Source: Fluviicola sp. XM-24bin1 (lineage in GTDB: Bacteria > Bacteroidota > Bacteroidia > Flavobacteriales_D > Crocinitomicaceae). Taken from it: a stretch of 64,000 bases of DNA. This document shows positions 1-8,966 of this stretch, piece by piece. The notes beneath the pieces were generated by a model. The model worked only from the letters and a program-made list of their open reading frames with translations, made no database searches and had not been told where the DNA came from. The DNA lies in contig QCWI01000008.1 in assembly GCA_003149635.1 (NCBI GenBank), positions 124,001 through 188,000 on the forward strand, given 5' to 3'. Positions within the stretch are counted from its first letter, which is position 1; every line of letters begins with the position of its first letter. The translations under genes and the position numbers were made by a program.

Positions 1-546
1 CTGTCCAAGTGGCCCTGTTACCGTTACCGGCCCAGTTGGAATAGCAGTACCTACAAGGTTGGTTCCACTGTTTACACGAACGTCTAATTGGTTGGTACCG
101 TCTGTGATTTGGTAGGTCGTATTTCCCGCGAAGCTTCCCGATTGAACGAACGTTACGTTTTCAATCTCCACCAATTGTGACTCCAATGATTCTCCTGCTG
201 AAGTAATTGGAATTTGCAACGGTGTTGGTTGTACTACCGCTTGACCGTGATTTACTACGTTGTCTACGATAGAAATCTCTAGCAATCCAGAGAACTCAAT
301 GAGTGGCCCTGTTACTGTAACGGAATCTCCTTCGTTAACACCTGTAATTGGCCCTCCATAACATGCCAATCCGGCTGTAGCATCTTGTACGTAACGAATT
401 GGGCCTAGTTCTCCACCATTCGTAGCGACTCCGGAAATCGTCACAGTAGATCCAATTCCGAAAGTACGAGCGTCCGCGATGTTTTGCTGTGCAAAGGAGA
501 AGAAACTTCCCGCTAACACTGCCATGATTAATCCTATCTTTTTCAT
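1..546 (-). CDS. Secreted DUF5689/OB-fold-like protein, C-terminus cut by window edge
   Basis: The frame is open from an ATG at 546-544 to the window edge, giving 182 codons and no stop. A signal peptide is visible (MKKIGLIMAVLAGSFFSFAQ). After it come two related segments rich in Thr, Val and Gly, each ending in a VTVTGPL-type strand (about residues 20-95 and 105-180). This resembles the DUF5689 or OB-fold-like repeats of secreted Bacteroidota proteins that often end in a T9SS domain; the C-terminus is missing, so that cannot be tested. It lies 28 bp downstream of the TonB receptor on the same strand and is probably co-transcribed. A link to nucleic acid or substrate binding at the surface is inference. 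Confidence 0.7.
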   Translation of the reverse strand, partial: MKKIGLIMAVLAGSFFSFAQQNIADARTFGIGSTVTISGVATNGGELGPIRYVQDATAGLACYGGPITGVNEGDSVTVTGPLIEFSGLLEISIVDNVVNHGQAVVQPTPLQIPITSAGESLESQLVEIENVTFVQSGSFAGNTTYQITDGTNQLDVRVNSGTNLVGTAIPTGPVTVTGPLGQ

Positions 547-574
547 ACTCTTATGTTTGTTCCTAAATCTTTAA

Positions 575-3427
575 TTAAAACTCGAATCCAAGGGAAACGT
601 TGAAACGAATTCCTTGTCCGAAGAACACTGATGCTGATTGCGCATTGAAGTTGTCCTCGGCTTCGTCGAAGTTTCTGTTATTTGTTCCGTCAAGAATGTA
701 CCTTGTGTTCAACAAGTTGATCACGTTCGCACGGAAGCTCAACGTATTTTCTCCAATCTTGTAACGGTATCCTGCATGCAAACTCATGATTCCGTAATCT
801 GGCATTTGCCAAGAATCACGACCTGCAGTTTCCCCAGTCAATGAAATTGGATCGAAATCTGTGTAGTAGCGATCGAAGTAGGTGTACTTCAATTTTATGT
901 ATCCTCCTTTGATCGGAGCCCAGCGGATGGATGCTGCATATGTTGATTGCGCTGCATCTCCAACATGAACACCTTTGGCATCGAAAGTAATTGTATCGCC
1001 GTAAACTATTACCGATTCTGCCGAGTTCCAGATCCAATCTCCGATACTCGCCATCCCTTCGATGGTTACTTTCTTGTGTACACGGTACGCTGCATCCACT
1101 TCAATTCCCATGTGACGTGCGTCCATTCCAGGAATGTTCACGATTATTACTTCCAATGGATCGTTTGGATCTTGGATAGACAATCCGAATGGCAACGGAC
1201 GGTTCGACCAGTTGGTGAAGTATCCATTCACATTCAAACTCAATTTCTTGGAACGGAAACCGTATCCGAATTCGAAGGCCAAAATGTTTTCGTTCACCAA
1301 GGTATCGAATACACGGTTGTTTTGGTTATCGATAACGTTGTTGAACATTGGCGTTCTTGACAAGTATCCAACATTCACGAATACATTCTGTTTCTCAGTA
1401 ACGTTGTAGTTGGCACCTGTTTTGAAGGTAAATCCATTTTTGTTTACCCAATCCGTTTGGTGATCGCGAAGTCCCGGAGAGTTGCGATCGTACGTTTGTC
1501 CGTTGTGCGTTACTACGTCATCGTACCCGATTTCCAAAATAGTATCGGCCAAAACCATTTGCTTACCGCGGAAGTAATCGATCCCTTTGTAGAAGTTGGC
1601 AACAAACGATGCATTTACGAATGCTGTCCAAGCACCTTTCGAGTATTCCATTTGACCGAATGCTCCAGCCCATTGAACCAATCCATCACGGTGGTTGTGC
1701 CAAGGCTGACGACCAATCTTGTCACCTACCTGCTTCATGTCCGATTCAGCATTCTGATCTTGCGTGTTCACGAAATATTCACCTCCTAAAAGATCCAATA
1801 CTTCATTGTAGTGCTCTCCTTTATAGTACCGGTAATCCAAACCTCCAGCGAAGGACAAGTGTGGTGAATACTCGTAATCAAACTGAGACAATCCTCCCAA
1901 CCAGAAATGGTTGTTCACGGAAGCTGATAAAATCTGAGAAGACTTCAGCATCGTTGGATCGTAGAACGGATCAATCGTAGGCAATTGCTGCCCTCCAAAT
2001 GTTGTAAACTGGTTGTTTTGAATAATCTGATCCCAATCAACCAGTCCCTCTTGATCTGTGATAATAGTAGAACTGGAGTTGAAGTAACGCTGTCCACCAC
2101 CGCGACCAATAGAAGTATAAGCCATATTGGAAATGGATAGTTTATCATTCACCTTCCAGAAATCCTTCAAGGTAATCTGCGGTTTGTGGTAGTAGTTACG
2201 GCGCTCGTTCATAACAGTGCGTTCTCCGTTTACCGTTCTGTACCCCCAATGCTCATTGAAGCGAACACCACGGTTTTCAGCGCCCGTAGTATCCACATAA
2301 TTCGTCATGTATTGTTGTACAGAGTTTTCATCCAAACCTTGCGACTGCAATCCTTGAATGTAAGCGTTGTAATCTCCATCGTTGCGGTAGCGTGTGATGA
2401 TGTTGTACAATTCATCGCTTCCTTCGAACATTGCTCTTCCATATGCTGGATCCCAGTAGGAAATTCCTTGCTGGAAAGAACGCTGTCCGTGCTGCTGAGG
2501 CGCACCGAATCCGCTCAATGAGATTACGTGATTGTTGATTTTCTTTTGAACTTTGAGGTAGTAGAAAGCACCTTGTGTGTTCAATGCATCCACCCAGCCG
2601 TTACCTTGCTTGTATGAACCAGAGAACAAAACTCCCCATCCATTTTTCAAGGTCCCTGATTTGTACGAAACGGAAGTTCTAAGGAAGTTTCCTGTACCGT
2701 ACTCTTGACGCGCTGTAATAACACGTTTTCCTCCGGTATTCTGAGTAAGGATGTTCATGGTACCACCTACAGAAGGCATCGCCAATTTCGTAGCACCCAA
2801 TCCTCGTTGTACCTGAATTTGAGATGTGATGTTATCCAAACCGAACCAGTTCGACCAGTACACCCATCCATTTTCCATATCGTTCACAGGAACTCCGTCA
2901 ATCATTACCCCGACGTTTCGCTGGTTAAATCCACGAATGGTGATACGTGCATCTCCGTCACCTCCACCCTGCTCAGTGGCGTGAACTCCTGGAGTTGAGT
3001 TCAAAATCATTGGCAAATCCTGCGATCCCAGTTCTTCTCGGATAGCTTTCGCATCCAAGGTAGTTTTCGCAACTGGAGTCTTACGATCCTCTGCGATGTT
3101 ACCAATCACCTTTACTTCTTCCAACTCCTGACTTCCTCCAATTAGAACGTCATTAGTTACTTCCGGCTGATTGATTTCAACTGTAATTAGAAGCGTATCG
3201 AATCCGCGCATGGTCACAGTTCCCTTGTACGTTCCGTATGGCATATCAGCGATGGTATAGTTTCCATCATAATCTGTGATAGCACGGAATTGGGTTGAGA
3301 ATACAACTTTTGCCCCTACAACGGGTTGCTTCGATACATTGTCTGTAATGGTTCCACTCAACGTTCCGTTTTGGGCATAAGACGCCACCGCTAGAAACGA
3401 AGCAAGAACTACAAGAATTGCTTTCAT
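575..3427 (-). CDS. TonB-dependent outer membrane receptor
   Basis: 950 residues. A signal peptide (about 1-19, ending SYAQ) is followed by a carboxypeptidase-regulatory-like beta domain (about 20-105), a plug domain (about 115-230, with ITIRGFNQRNVGVMIDGVPV) and a long 22-strand-type barrel ending in Phe (ISLGFEF-like terminus), as expected for BamA-assembled porins. The family imports ligands such as siderophores, vitamins or glycans using TonB energy. No SusD partner is adjacent, so this is not a standard SusCD pair, and the ligand cannot be read from sequence. It sits between a lamin-tail T9SS protein and a DUF5689-like protein on the same strand. The start is supported by the signal peptide. 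Confidence 0.95.
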   Translation of the reverse strand: MKAILVVLASFLAVASYAQNGTLSGTITDNVSKQPVVGAKVVFSTQFRAITDYDGNYTIADMPYGTYKGTVTMRGFDTLLITVEINQPEVTNDVLIGGSQELEEVKVIGNIAEDRKTPVAKTTLDAKAIREELGSQDLPMILNSTPGVHATEQGGGDGDARITIRGFNQRNVGVMIDGVPVNDMENGWVYWSNWFGLDNITSQIQVQRGLGATKLAMPSVGGTMNILTQNTGGKRVITARQEYGTGNFLRTSVSYKSGTLKNGWGVLFSGSYKQGNGWVDALNTQGAFYYLKVQKKINNHVISLSGFGAPQQHGQRSFQQGISYWDPAYGRAMFEGSDELYNIITRYRNDGDYNAYIQGLQSQGLDENSVQQYMTNYVDTTGAENRGVRFNEHWGYRTVNGERTVMNERRNYYHKPQITLKDFWKVNDKLSISNMAYTSIGRGGGQRYFNSSSTIITDQEGLVDWDQIIQNNQFTTFGGQQLPTIDPFYDPTMLKSSQILSASVNNHFWLGGLSQFDYEYSPHLSFAGGLDYRYYKGEHYNEVLDLLGGEYFVNTQDQNAESDMKQVGDKIGRQPWHNHRDGLVQWAGAFGQMEYSKGAWTAFVNASFVANFYKGIDYFRGKQMVLADTILEIGYDDVVTHNGQTYDRNSPGLRDHQTDWVNKNGFTFKTGANYNVTEKQNVFVNVGYLSRTPMFNNVIDNQNNRVFDTLVNENILAFEFGYGFRSKKLSLNVNGYFTNWSNRPLPFGLSIQDPNDPLEVIIVNIPGMDARHMGIEVDAAYRVHKKVTIEGMASIGDWIWNSAESVIVYGDTITFDAKGVHVGDAAQSTYAASIRWAPIKGGYIKLKYTYFDRYYTDFDPISLTGETAGRDSWQMPDYGIMSLHAGYRYKIGENTLSFRANVINLLNTRYILDGTNNRNFDEAEDNFNAQSASVFFGQGIRFNVSLGFEF

Positions 3428-3436
3428 TGCCTATTC

Positions 3437-3468
3437 AAAAAAAAGGCCCTCAACCGAAGTTAGGGGCC
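3437..3468 (-). terminator. Intrinsic terminator or attenuator before the TonB receptor
   Basis: On the minus strand, GGCCCCTAAC - TTCG - GTTGAGGGCC forms a ten-pair stem with one mismatch and one G-T wobble, capped by a C(UUCG)G tetraloop and followed by eight T. It lies just after the stop of the lamin-tail gene and ends only about 9 bases before the TonB receptor ATG. It can therefore end transcription of the upstream gene or limit read-through into the receptor. Confidence 0.8.
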
Positions 3469-3479
3469 AATTAAAAATC

Positions 3480-4457
3480 TTATTTGATAATTACGCGACG
3501 CGTTACAGCTTCACCTTCACCAGTAAGCTTCACGAAGTACACTCCGCGACGGTCGGATAGATCGATTGTAACAGAAGTCTGACCGTTGTTCTCAACAGTG
3601 TAAACTACCTGTCCCAAAGAGTTGATTACCTGTACGTTTTTGTACGCGGCAATATTGTTCACAGTAAATACTCCTTTCGAAGGGTTCGGAGCAACAGATA
3701 CATTAAATGTATTCGCTACTTCGTCCACGCTTCCTTGAGCACAATCACACTCGTGTGATCCCAAAGTTCCCCAGTTACCCGTAGTGTTACCACCTACATC
3801 GATCAAAGCTGGAATTGAATCCCACTCCAATAATGGATCGAAGAATGAAGGGAAAGGGTTTGTTGTACCATCAGTTACTGTAGCCTTACGAATCAATGAG
3901 TGATCCTGAGAAACTACAACACCTGAACCATCGTTGTATGGGAATGCTGTAGACCATCCTGAATCCGGCCCTGGGTTTTCACCCACTTTTCCGAAGACAT
4001 CGATTACTTGTTGGTTCCCGATATCGTTGATATTTCCTTTGTAAAGAATCAATGCATCGTTACCATTAAAGTAGAATGCGTAAGAATCTCCATACACAGG
4101 ACAATAGAATTCATCAGCAACTGCTTGCAATTCATCCCATACTGGAACTTCTTGCCCTTGACCGTTCGGATCACGCTTGTCGATTACAGCTACGTGTGTA
4201 GAGTAAGCAGCCAACGTTCCTACCAATTCAATTGCGATTGAAGTCGTTTGCGACGATGTGTGCCCAGTTGACCCGTTGCTGTAACGAGCTACGAAGTACT
4301 GCGACAAATCAATTGGTTGATCTGTTGGGTTATAAATTTCAAGTGCTTTGTTGTTACCTACCCCTTCTACGTACTCAGAGATAAATAAGTCGGAACATTG
4401 AGCAGAAGCAGACAAACTCAAGAATACAGTTCCAAAAAATAGTAATGTTCTTTTCAT
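3480..4457 (-). CDS. T9SS-secreted lamin-tail domain protein
   Basis: 325 residues from the ATG at 4457; an in-frame start four codons upstream would place MFSA before the signal peptide and is less likely. The signal peptide (MKRTLLFFGTVFLSLSASAQ) is followed by a lamin-tail-like domain beginning CSDLFISEYVEGVGNNKALE. The C-terminal domain (about the last 75 residues) starts VAPNPSKGVFTV and ends TRRVIIK, a type A T9SS sorting signal. It is probably exported through the T9SS and attached at the cell surface or released. The lamin-tail fold is often joined to surface nucleases, but no nuclease domain is visible here. It is first gene of a minus-strand group with the TonB receptor. Confidence 0.88.
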   Translation of the reverse strand: MKRTLLFFGTVFLSLSASAQCSDLFISEYVEGVGNNKALEIYNPTDQPIDLSQYFVARYSNGSTGHTSSQTTSIAIELVGTLAAYSTHVAVIDKRDPNGQGQEVPVWDELQAVADEFYCPVYGDSYAFYFNGNDALILYKGNINDIGNQQVIDVFGKVGENPGPDSGWSTAFPYNDGSGVVVSQDHSLIRKATVTDGTTNPFPSFFDPLLEWDSIPALIDVGGNTTGNWGTLGSHECDCAQGSVDEVANTFNVSVAPNPSKGVFTVNNIAAYKNVQVINSLGQVVYTVENNGQTSVTIDLSDRRGVYFVKLTGEGEAVTRRVIIK

Positions 4458-4798
4458 AGCTGAAAACATTTAAATAAGTGTTACGAATTAACTGTTAGGT
4501 TCAACGAAAGAATGCGAGGGATCGTTGAGAACGACCTCTTGTAGTAGTTTACATCTTTGAATTTCGATATTCACCGATGTCGGTATTCGCATTAGTTCAT
4601 TGTCTCTGTGTTTCACGACTTTGTGGTTTCAATCGATAACCGATATCAAGGAGAACACAAGGCCGATTCGATGCAAAGGTATGACAAAAACCCCGTGCGT
4701 GCACTAAATAAATATTAACAATGGGTTAATGTTTTCAAGCTAATCCGGTTTAGTGGAGAAAAGTATCTGTATTTTTAGTCGGAATTTTAAATTTGACC
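4458..4798. other. Divergent intergenic region with a CTTTGTGG-type repeat
   Basis: This stretch of about 340 bases separates the minus-strand lamin-tail gene from the plus-strand peptidase gene and should hold promoters for both. I see no convincing gene. Around 4599-4633 it contains CTCTGTGTTTCACGAC followed by TTTGTGGTTTC, similar to the reverse complement of the CACAAAGG-rich segment at 26807-26830, suggesting a degraded copy of a dispersed intergenic repeat. The 3' half is AT-rich. Confidence 0.5.
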
Positions 4799-6958
4799 AT
4801 GAAATACCTTATTCTTTTCGTAAGCATTTGCAGCATTTCCGTTGCTTTTGCACAAGACAACAAAATCACTGTTGAAAAAATTTGGAAATACTATGAGTTT
4901 TATCCTTCTGGAGTCGCTGGATTCCGATCCATGAACGACGGGAATTACTTCTCCAAAACAACCAAAACAGATGACGGCGTAACCGTTACCAAGCATAAAT
5001 TCTCTGATTACAAAGGAGAAGGCGAAACGATCATTCCTGCGAATTTGCTGAAGGATATCGGTATGGACGATTACAGTTTCAATGCGGATGAAACGAAAGC
5101 GTTGATTTCAACAAAGACGCAAGCTATTTATCGAAGAAGCTACAGTGCTGTTTATTATCTCATCGATTTATCTACGAATAAGGTACAACCTTTGGATTCT
5201 GAACGTCAGCCACAAACTTTGGCGGAATACTCACCCGATGGAAAAAAGGTATCGTACATCTACAAGAACAATTTGTACGTTAAGGACATCGCTTCTGGCA
5301 ACGTGACACAACTGACCAAAGACGGCGAAACCAATAAAATCATCAACGGTACGACTGATTGGGTGTACGAAGAAGAATTCGCTATCACTAAAGGGTATGG
5401 ATGGTCACCAGATAGCAAATGGATTTCATTCCTACGTTTCGACGAATCTGAGGTTCAGGAATACACTATGAAGTATTTCAACGAGTTGTACCCTGATTTG
5501 TACACGTTCAAATACCCTAAAGCGGGAGAGGACAACTCGAAAGTAACGGCGCATGTGATTGGCGTGGATGGGAACAACCTGATGGACATCCAATTGGGAG
5601 ATTACGAATACATCCCGCGTTTGCAGTGGTCGAAATCCGAAAACAAGCTCGTTTTGCAGACTTTGAACCGTCATCAGAACGAATTGAAGTACCAGCTCAT
5701 GACCGTCAATGATGCGAAAATGGAGACCAAAGTGTTCTACACCGAAACGTCCAAAACGTATATCGATATTGATGACAACCTATTGATTCTGTCGGATGGA
5801 AACACCATTCTTCGCACCAGCGAGCAAAATGGATACAATCACATTTACGCCTTGACTTTTGATGGGAAATCACGTGCAGTAACCTCAGGAAACTGGGATG
5901 TAATCGACTGTTACGGAATTGACGATAAGAACGTCGTGTACTTCTCATCAGCGGAGGCTGGAGCGATTTACAAATCGATTCACAAAATCCGATTGGATGG
6001 ATCGAAAAAAGAATGCATTAGCGCTGAACATGGAACGAGCGATGCCGATTTCTCCAACGGAATGAAGTACTTTATCAAAACCTACTCCACTGCCAATACA
6101 CCTCCTGTTTACAGCCTTTGTAACAGTAAAGGAAAAGAAATTACTGTCATTGAAGACAACAAGGCATTGGCAGACAAATTGGCGCCGTACAACCTCAGCA
6201 AGAAGGAATTCGTGAAATTCAAGGGACACGAAACTGAGTTGAATGGATGGATGATCAAACCGGCTGATTTCGATCCGAACAAAAAATACCCCGTGTACAT
6301 TAACATCTACGGAGGGCCAGGCTCTAATATGGTTTCGGATTCTTGGGGTGGATTTAGCTTGATGTACCACCAATTGCTTGCGCAAAGCGGCTACATCGTA
6401 GTTTCTGTTGATCCGCGTGGTACCATGTATCGAGGCGAAGCTTTCAAAAAGAACACGTATCTTGAACTTGGAAAGTTGGAAACGGAAGATTTCATCGCTG
6501 TTGCAAAAGAATTGCAAACGATGTCATACGTTGATCCAAGTCGAATTGGAATCATGGGATGGAGTTACGGAGGATTCATGACTTCACTAGCTATGACGAA
6601 AGGAGCCGATTACTTCAAAATGGGAATTGCTGTGGCACCAGTTACCAGCTGGCGTTACTACGACAACATTTATACGGAACGATTCATGCGTACTCCGGAT
6701 GAGAATGCGTCAGGATACGATGACAATTCACCAATCAATCATGTAGATAAAATGAAAGGGAAATACCTGTTGATTCATGGTTCTGGTGACGACAACGTGC
6801 ACTACCAAAATACCATGGAAATGGTGAACGCTTTGGTGGCCGCAGACGTCGACTTTGATTTGTTCATTTATCCGAACAAAAACCACGGTATTTTCGGAGG
6901 AAATACACGCAATCACCTCTTCCGAATGATGTATAAATATACCATGGAAAATTTATAA
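4799..6958 (+). CDS. Dipeptidyl peptidase IV (S9B prolyl oligopeptidase family)
   Basis: 719 residues from ATG 4799 (a TTG two codons upstream is also in frame). The signal peptide (MKYLILFVSICSISVAFAQ) implies export to the periplasm. Residues about 30-450 form the DPPIV N-terminal beta-propeller, including WVYEEEF, which supplies the Glu pair that binds the substrate amino terminus. The C-terminal alpha/beta hydrolase domain has the nucleophile in GWSYGG (Ser589), Asp664 in GDDNVHYQN and His696 in NKNHGIFG. The enzyme removes Xaa-Pro dipeptides from peptide N-termini and fits a protein-degrading lifestyle. Length and all catalytic residues are normal. Confidence 0.95.
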   Translation: MKYLILFVSICSISVAFAQDNKITVEKIWKYYEFYPSGVAGFRSMNDGNYFSKTTKTDDGVTVTKHKFSDYKGEGETIIPANLLKDIGMDDYSFNADETKALISTKTQAIYRRSYSAVYYLIDLSTNKVQPLDSERQPQTLAEYSPDGKKVSYIYKNNLYVKDIASGNVTQLTKDGETNKIINGTTDWVYEEEFAITKGYGWSPDSKWISFLRFDESEVQEYTMKYFNELYPDLYTFKYPKAGEDNSKVTAHVIGVDGNNLMDIQLGDYEYIPRLQWSKSENKLVLQTLNRHQNELKYQLMTVNDAKMETKVFYTETSKTYIDIDDNLLILSDGNTILRTSEQNGYNHIYALTFDGKSRAVTSGNWDVIDCYGIDDKNVVYFSSAEAGAIYKSIHKIRLDGSKKECISAEHGTSDADFSNGMKYFIKTYSTANTPPVYSLCNSKGKEITVIEDNKALADKLAPYNLSKKEFVKFKGHETELNGWMIKPADFDPNKKYPVYINIYGGPGSNMVSDSWGGFSLMYHQLLAQSGYIVVSVDPRGTMYRGEAFKKNTYLELGKLETEDFIAVAKELQTMSYVDPSRIGIMGWSYGGFMTSLAMTKGADYFKMGIAVAPVTSWRYYDNIYTERFMRTPDENASGYDDNSPINHVDKMKGKYLLIHGSGDDNVHYQNTMEMVNALVAADVDFDLFIYPNKNHGIFGGNTRNHLFRMMYKYTMENL

Positions 6959-7053
6959 CGGGTAACTTATTCAGTTGAAGTCTTGATAGAATTGAATTTG
7001 TGTATTATCTTAGGCGGCCGAACTGAATAAACAGATAAGATTTAGATAGAAAA

Positions 7054-8343
7054 ATGAGTGAAATCGCGAAGATAGAATTAGGAGGACAGTCGTACGAACT
7101 GCCTGTAGTTGAAGGAACTGAACAAGAAAAAGGAATTGACATTGGAAAGCTTCGAGGAACTACTGGTGGGTACATTACTTTAGACCCAGGTTTCAAGAAT
7201 ACGGGAAGTTGTCAAAGTGCGATTACATATTTGGATGGAGAGAATGGAATTCTTCGTTACCGCGGTTATCCAATTGAGCAGTTGGCTGATAAAGCGAGCT
7301 TCTTAGAAGTTGCCTTTTTGTTGATTTACGGTGATCTGCCGTCGAAAGAGGAATTAACAAACTTCAAAGAGAGCATTACCAACCATACATTGGTTCATGA
7401 GGATATGAAGCAATTCTTTGAGGCATATCCAGCGAAAGCGCACCCAATGGGAGTCTTGGCGTCAATGGTTTGTTCATTATCAACTTTCTATCCTGAGTCT
7501 TTGGATCCAAACAGATCCGCAGAAGATAAAGATTTGACGATCCAGCGTTTGATCGCGAAGTTGCCAACATTGGCGGCTTGGTCGTACAAAAACGCAATGC
7601 GTCACCCGTTCATGTATCCAAAAAATGATTTGGATTATGGAGCGAACTTCTTGTACATGATGTTTGGAATGCCAACAGGAGATTACGAGCCAGATCCAGT
7701 AGTTGTATCAGCATTGAACAAATTGTTGATCCTTCACGCGGATCACGAGCAAAACTGTTCGACTTCAACAGTTCGTGTAGTTGGTTCATCTCACGCTAAC
7801 TTGTACGCTTCTATCTCTGCAGGAATCTCTGCACTTTGGGGGCCACTTCACGGTGGAGCGAACCAGGCGGTTATCGAAATGTTGGAAACAATCCACAACG
7901 ATGGAGGTGATCTTGACAAGTGGGTAGCGAAAGCAAAAGATAAAGAAGATCCGTTCCGTTTGATGGGATTCGGACACCGTGTTTACAAAAACTTTGATCC
8001 TCGTGCTACGATCATCAAGAAAGCATGTGACGAAGTATTGGAGAAATTGGGTGTTGATGATCCACTTTTGGATATCGCGAAGAAATTGGAGAAAGTGGCA
8101 TTGGAAGACGAGTACTTCAAAGCGCGTAACTTGTATCCAAACGTAGATTTCTACTCAGGAATCATCTACAAAGCAATCGGAATTCCAACTGAGATGTTTA
8201 CAGTAATGTTTGCTATCGGACGTCTTCCAGGATGGATTGCACAATGGAAAGAAATGATCGAAAACGGTGAGCCAATCGGACGTCCACGTCAGATTTACAC
8301 TGGAGCGAACGCTCGCGACTACGTCGATGTAGCGAATCGTTAA
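7054..8343 (+). CDS. gltA: Citrate synthase
   Basis: 429 residues, the usual length of type II bacterial citrate synthase, which condenses acetyl-CoA and oxaloacetate at entry to the TCA cycle. The catalytic residues are visible: His266 in GPLHGGAN, His308 in GFGHRVYK and Asp365 in VDFYSGI, matching E. coli His264, His305 and Asp362. The conserved GRPRQIYTG is near the C-terminus. The gene stands alone between the peptidase and a strong terminator. Upstream, TATCTTAG about 7007-7014 is one base off the Bacteroidota -7 box. Confidence 0.97.
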   Translation: MSEIAKIELGGQSYELPVVEGTEQEKGIDIGKLRGTTGGYITLDPGFKNTGSCQSAITYLDGENGILRYRGYPIEQLADKASFLEVAFLLIYGDLPSKEELTNFKESITNHTLVHEDMKQFFEAYPAKAHPMGVLASMVCSLSTFYPESLDPNRSAEDKDLTIQRLIAKLPTLAAWSYKNAMRHPFMYPKNDLDYGANFLYMMFGMPTGDYEPDPVVVSALNKLLILHADHEQNCSTSTVRVVGSSHANLYASISAGISALWGPLHGGANQAVIEMLETIHNDGGDLDKWVAKAKDKEDPFRLMGFGHRVYKNFDPRATIIKKACDEVLEKLGVDDPLLDIAKKLEKVALEDEYFKARNLYPNVDFYSGIIYKAIGIPTEMFTVMFAIGRLPGWIAQWKEMIENGEPIGRPRQIYTGANARDYVDVANR

Positions 8344-8365
8344 TCGATTAAAATATTTGAAAGTG

Positions 8366-8393
8366 AGGGAATCGGAAACGGTTCCCTTTTTTT
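8366..8393 (+). terminator. Rho-independent terminator of gltA
   Basis: AGGGAATCG - GAAA - CGGTTCCCT forms a nine-pair stem (one T-G wobble) with a GNRA tetraloop, followed directly by a run of T to 8393. It starts 23 bases after the gltA stop and ends just before the stop codon of the convergent minus-strand gene. Confidence 0.92.
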
Positions 8394-8399
8394 GTGTCT

Positions 8400-8966
8400 T
8401 TACTTCAGGGTGGTTACCCCTTCCATTTGATTCTTACTTACGACTCCGATCTTCCTTGAATCATAGGCCTTGTCCACGACGTATGTAATACTATCTCTAA
8501 ATATGGTATTCCGGTCATCCACCATTACGAAGTAGCAATCCTTGGCAATCTTCAACTTCGGATAATCATCGTTTGACCTATACTTCTCCTTGAGGAAGGG
8601 TTCTGCCAATTTCACATCATTGATATACACTTCACCTTTTCTTATTTCAATGGACTCGTATGGCAGTCCGATGACCCTGCTTACATGTTGATTGCTTGAA
8701 TAGAAATCGCTTTTATCAAAAAATTCATCGTCATACCGGAACTCAATAATTTCAAATCGCTTAGGTCGTAAATTCTTATAATCAATAGTGTATTTCATTC
8801 CTTGACTGAAATTCGGATACATCGTATTAGTACCCAATCTTTCCGTTGCCATTTCCTCCCGAAATGACTTGACATCCTTAACGAATTCACAACTAACTAG
8901 AATTATTACAGCAATTAGAGGAAGGGTCTGGTTAATCTTACTTAATACTTTCTGATTACACCACAT
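8400..8966 (-). CDS. Signal-peptidase-I-like lipoprotein lacking the catalytic dyad
   Basis: 188 residues from ATG 8966. The N-terminus has a hydrophobic segment ending in a lipobox (LVSC, Cys26), so it is probably a lipoprotein. The rest follows the S26 signal peptidase I order of boxes: TNTMYPNF at about 46-53 where active enzymes have SMxPT; VSRVIGLPYESIEI at about 95-108 where they have VKRVIGLPGD; and VDDRNTIFRDS at about 149-159 for the GDNRxxSxDSR box. The nucleophile Ser is replaced by Thr48 and the general-base Lys by Ser96, so peptidase activity is doubtful. It overlaps the upstream membrane gene by 11 bases and ends the FHA cluster. A binding or scaffold role is inference. Confidence 0.75.
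   Translation of the reverse strand: MWCNQKVLSKINQTLPLIAVIILVSCEFVKDVKSFREEMATERLGTNTMYPNFSQGMKYTIDYKNLRPKRFEIIEFRYDDEFFDKSDFYSSNQHVSRVIGLPYESIEIRKGEVYINDVKLAEPFLKEKYRSNDDYPKLKIAKDCYFVMVDDRNTIFRDSITYVVDKAYDSRKIGVVSKNQMEGVTTLK

Noticed and set aside
575-4457. A SusCD-type polysaccharide utilisation locus around the TonB receptor.
   Set aside because: No SusD-like protein, glycoside hydrolase or regulator is adjacent; the neighbours are a lamin-tail and a DUF5689-like protein.
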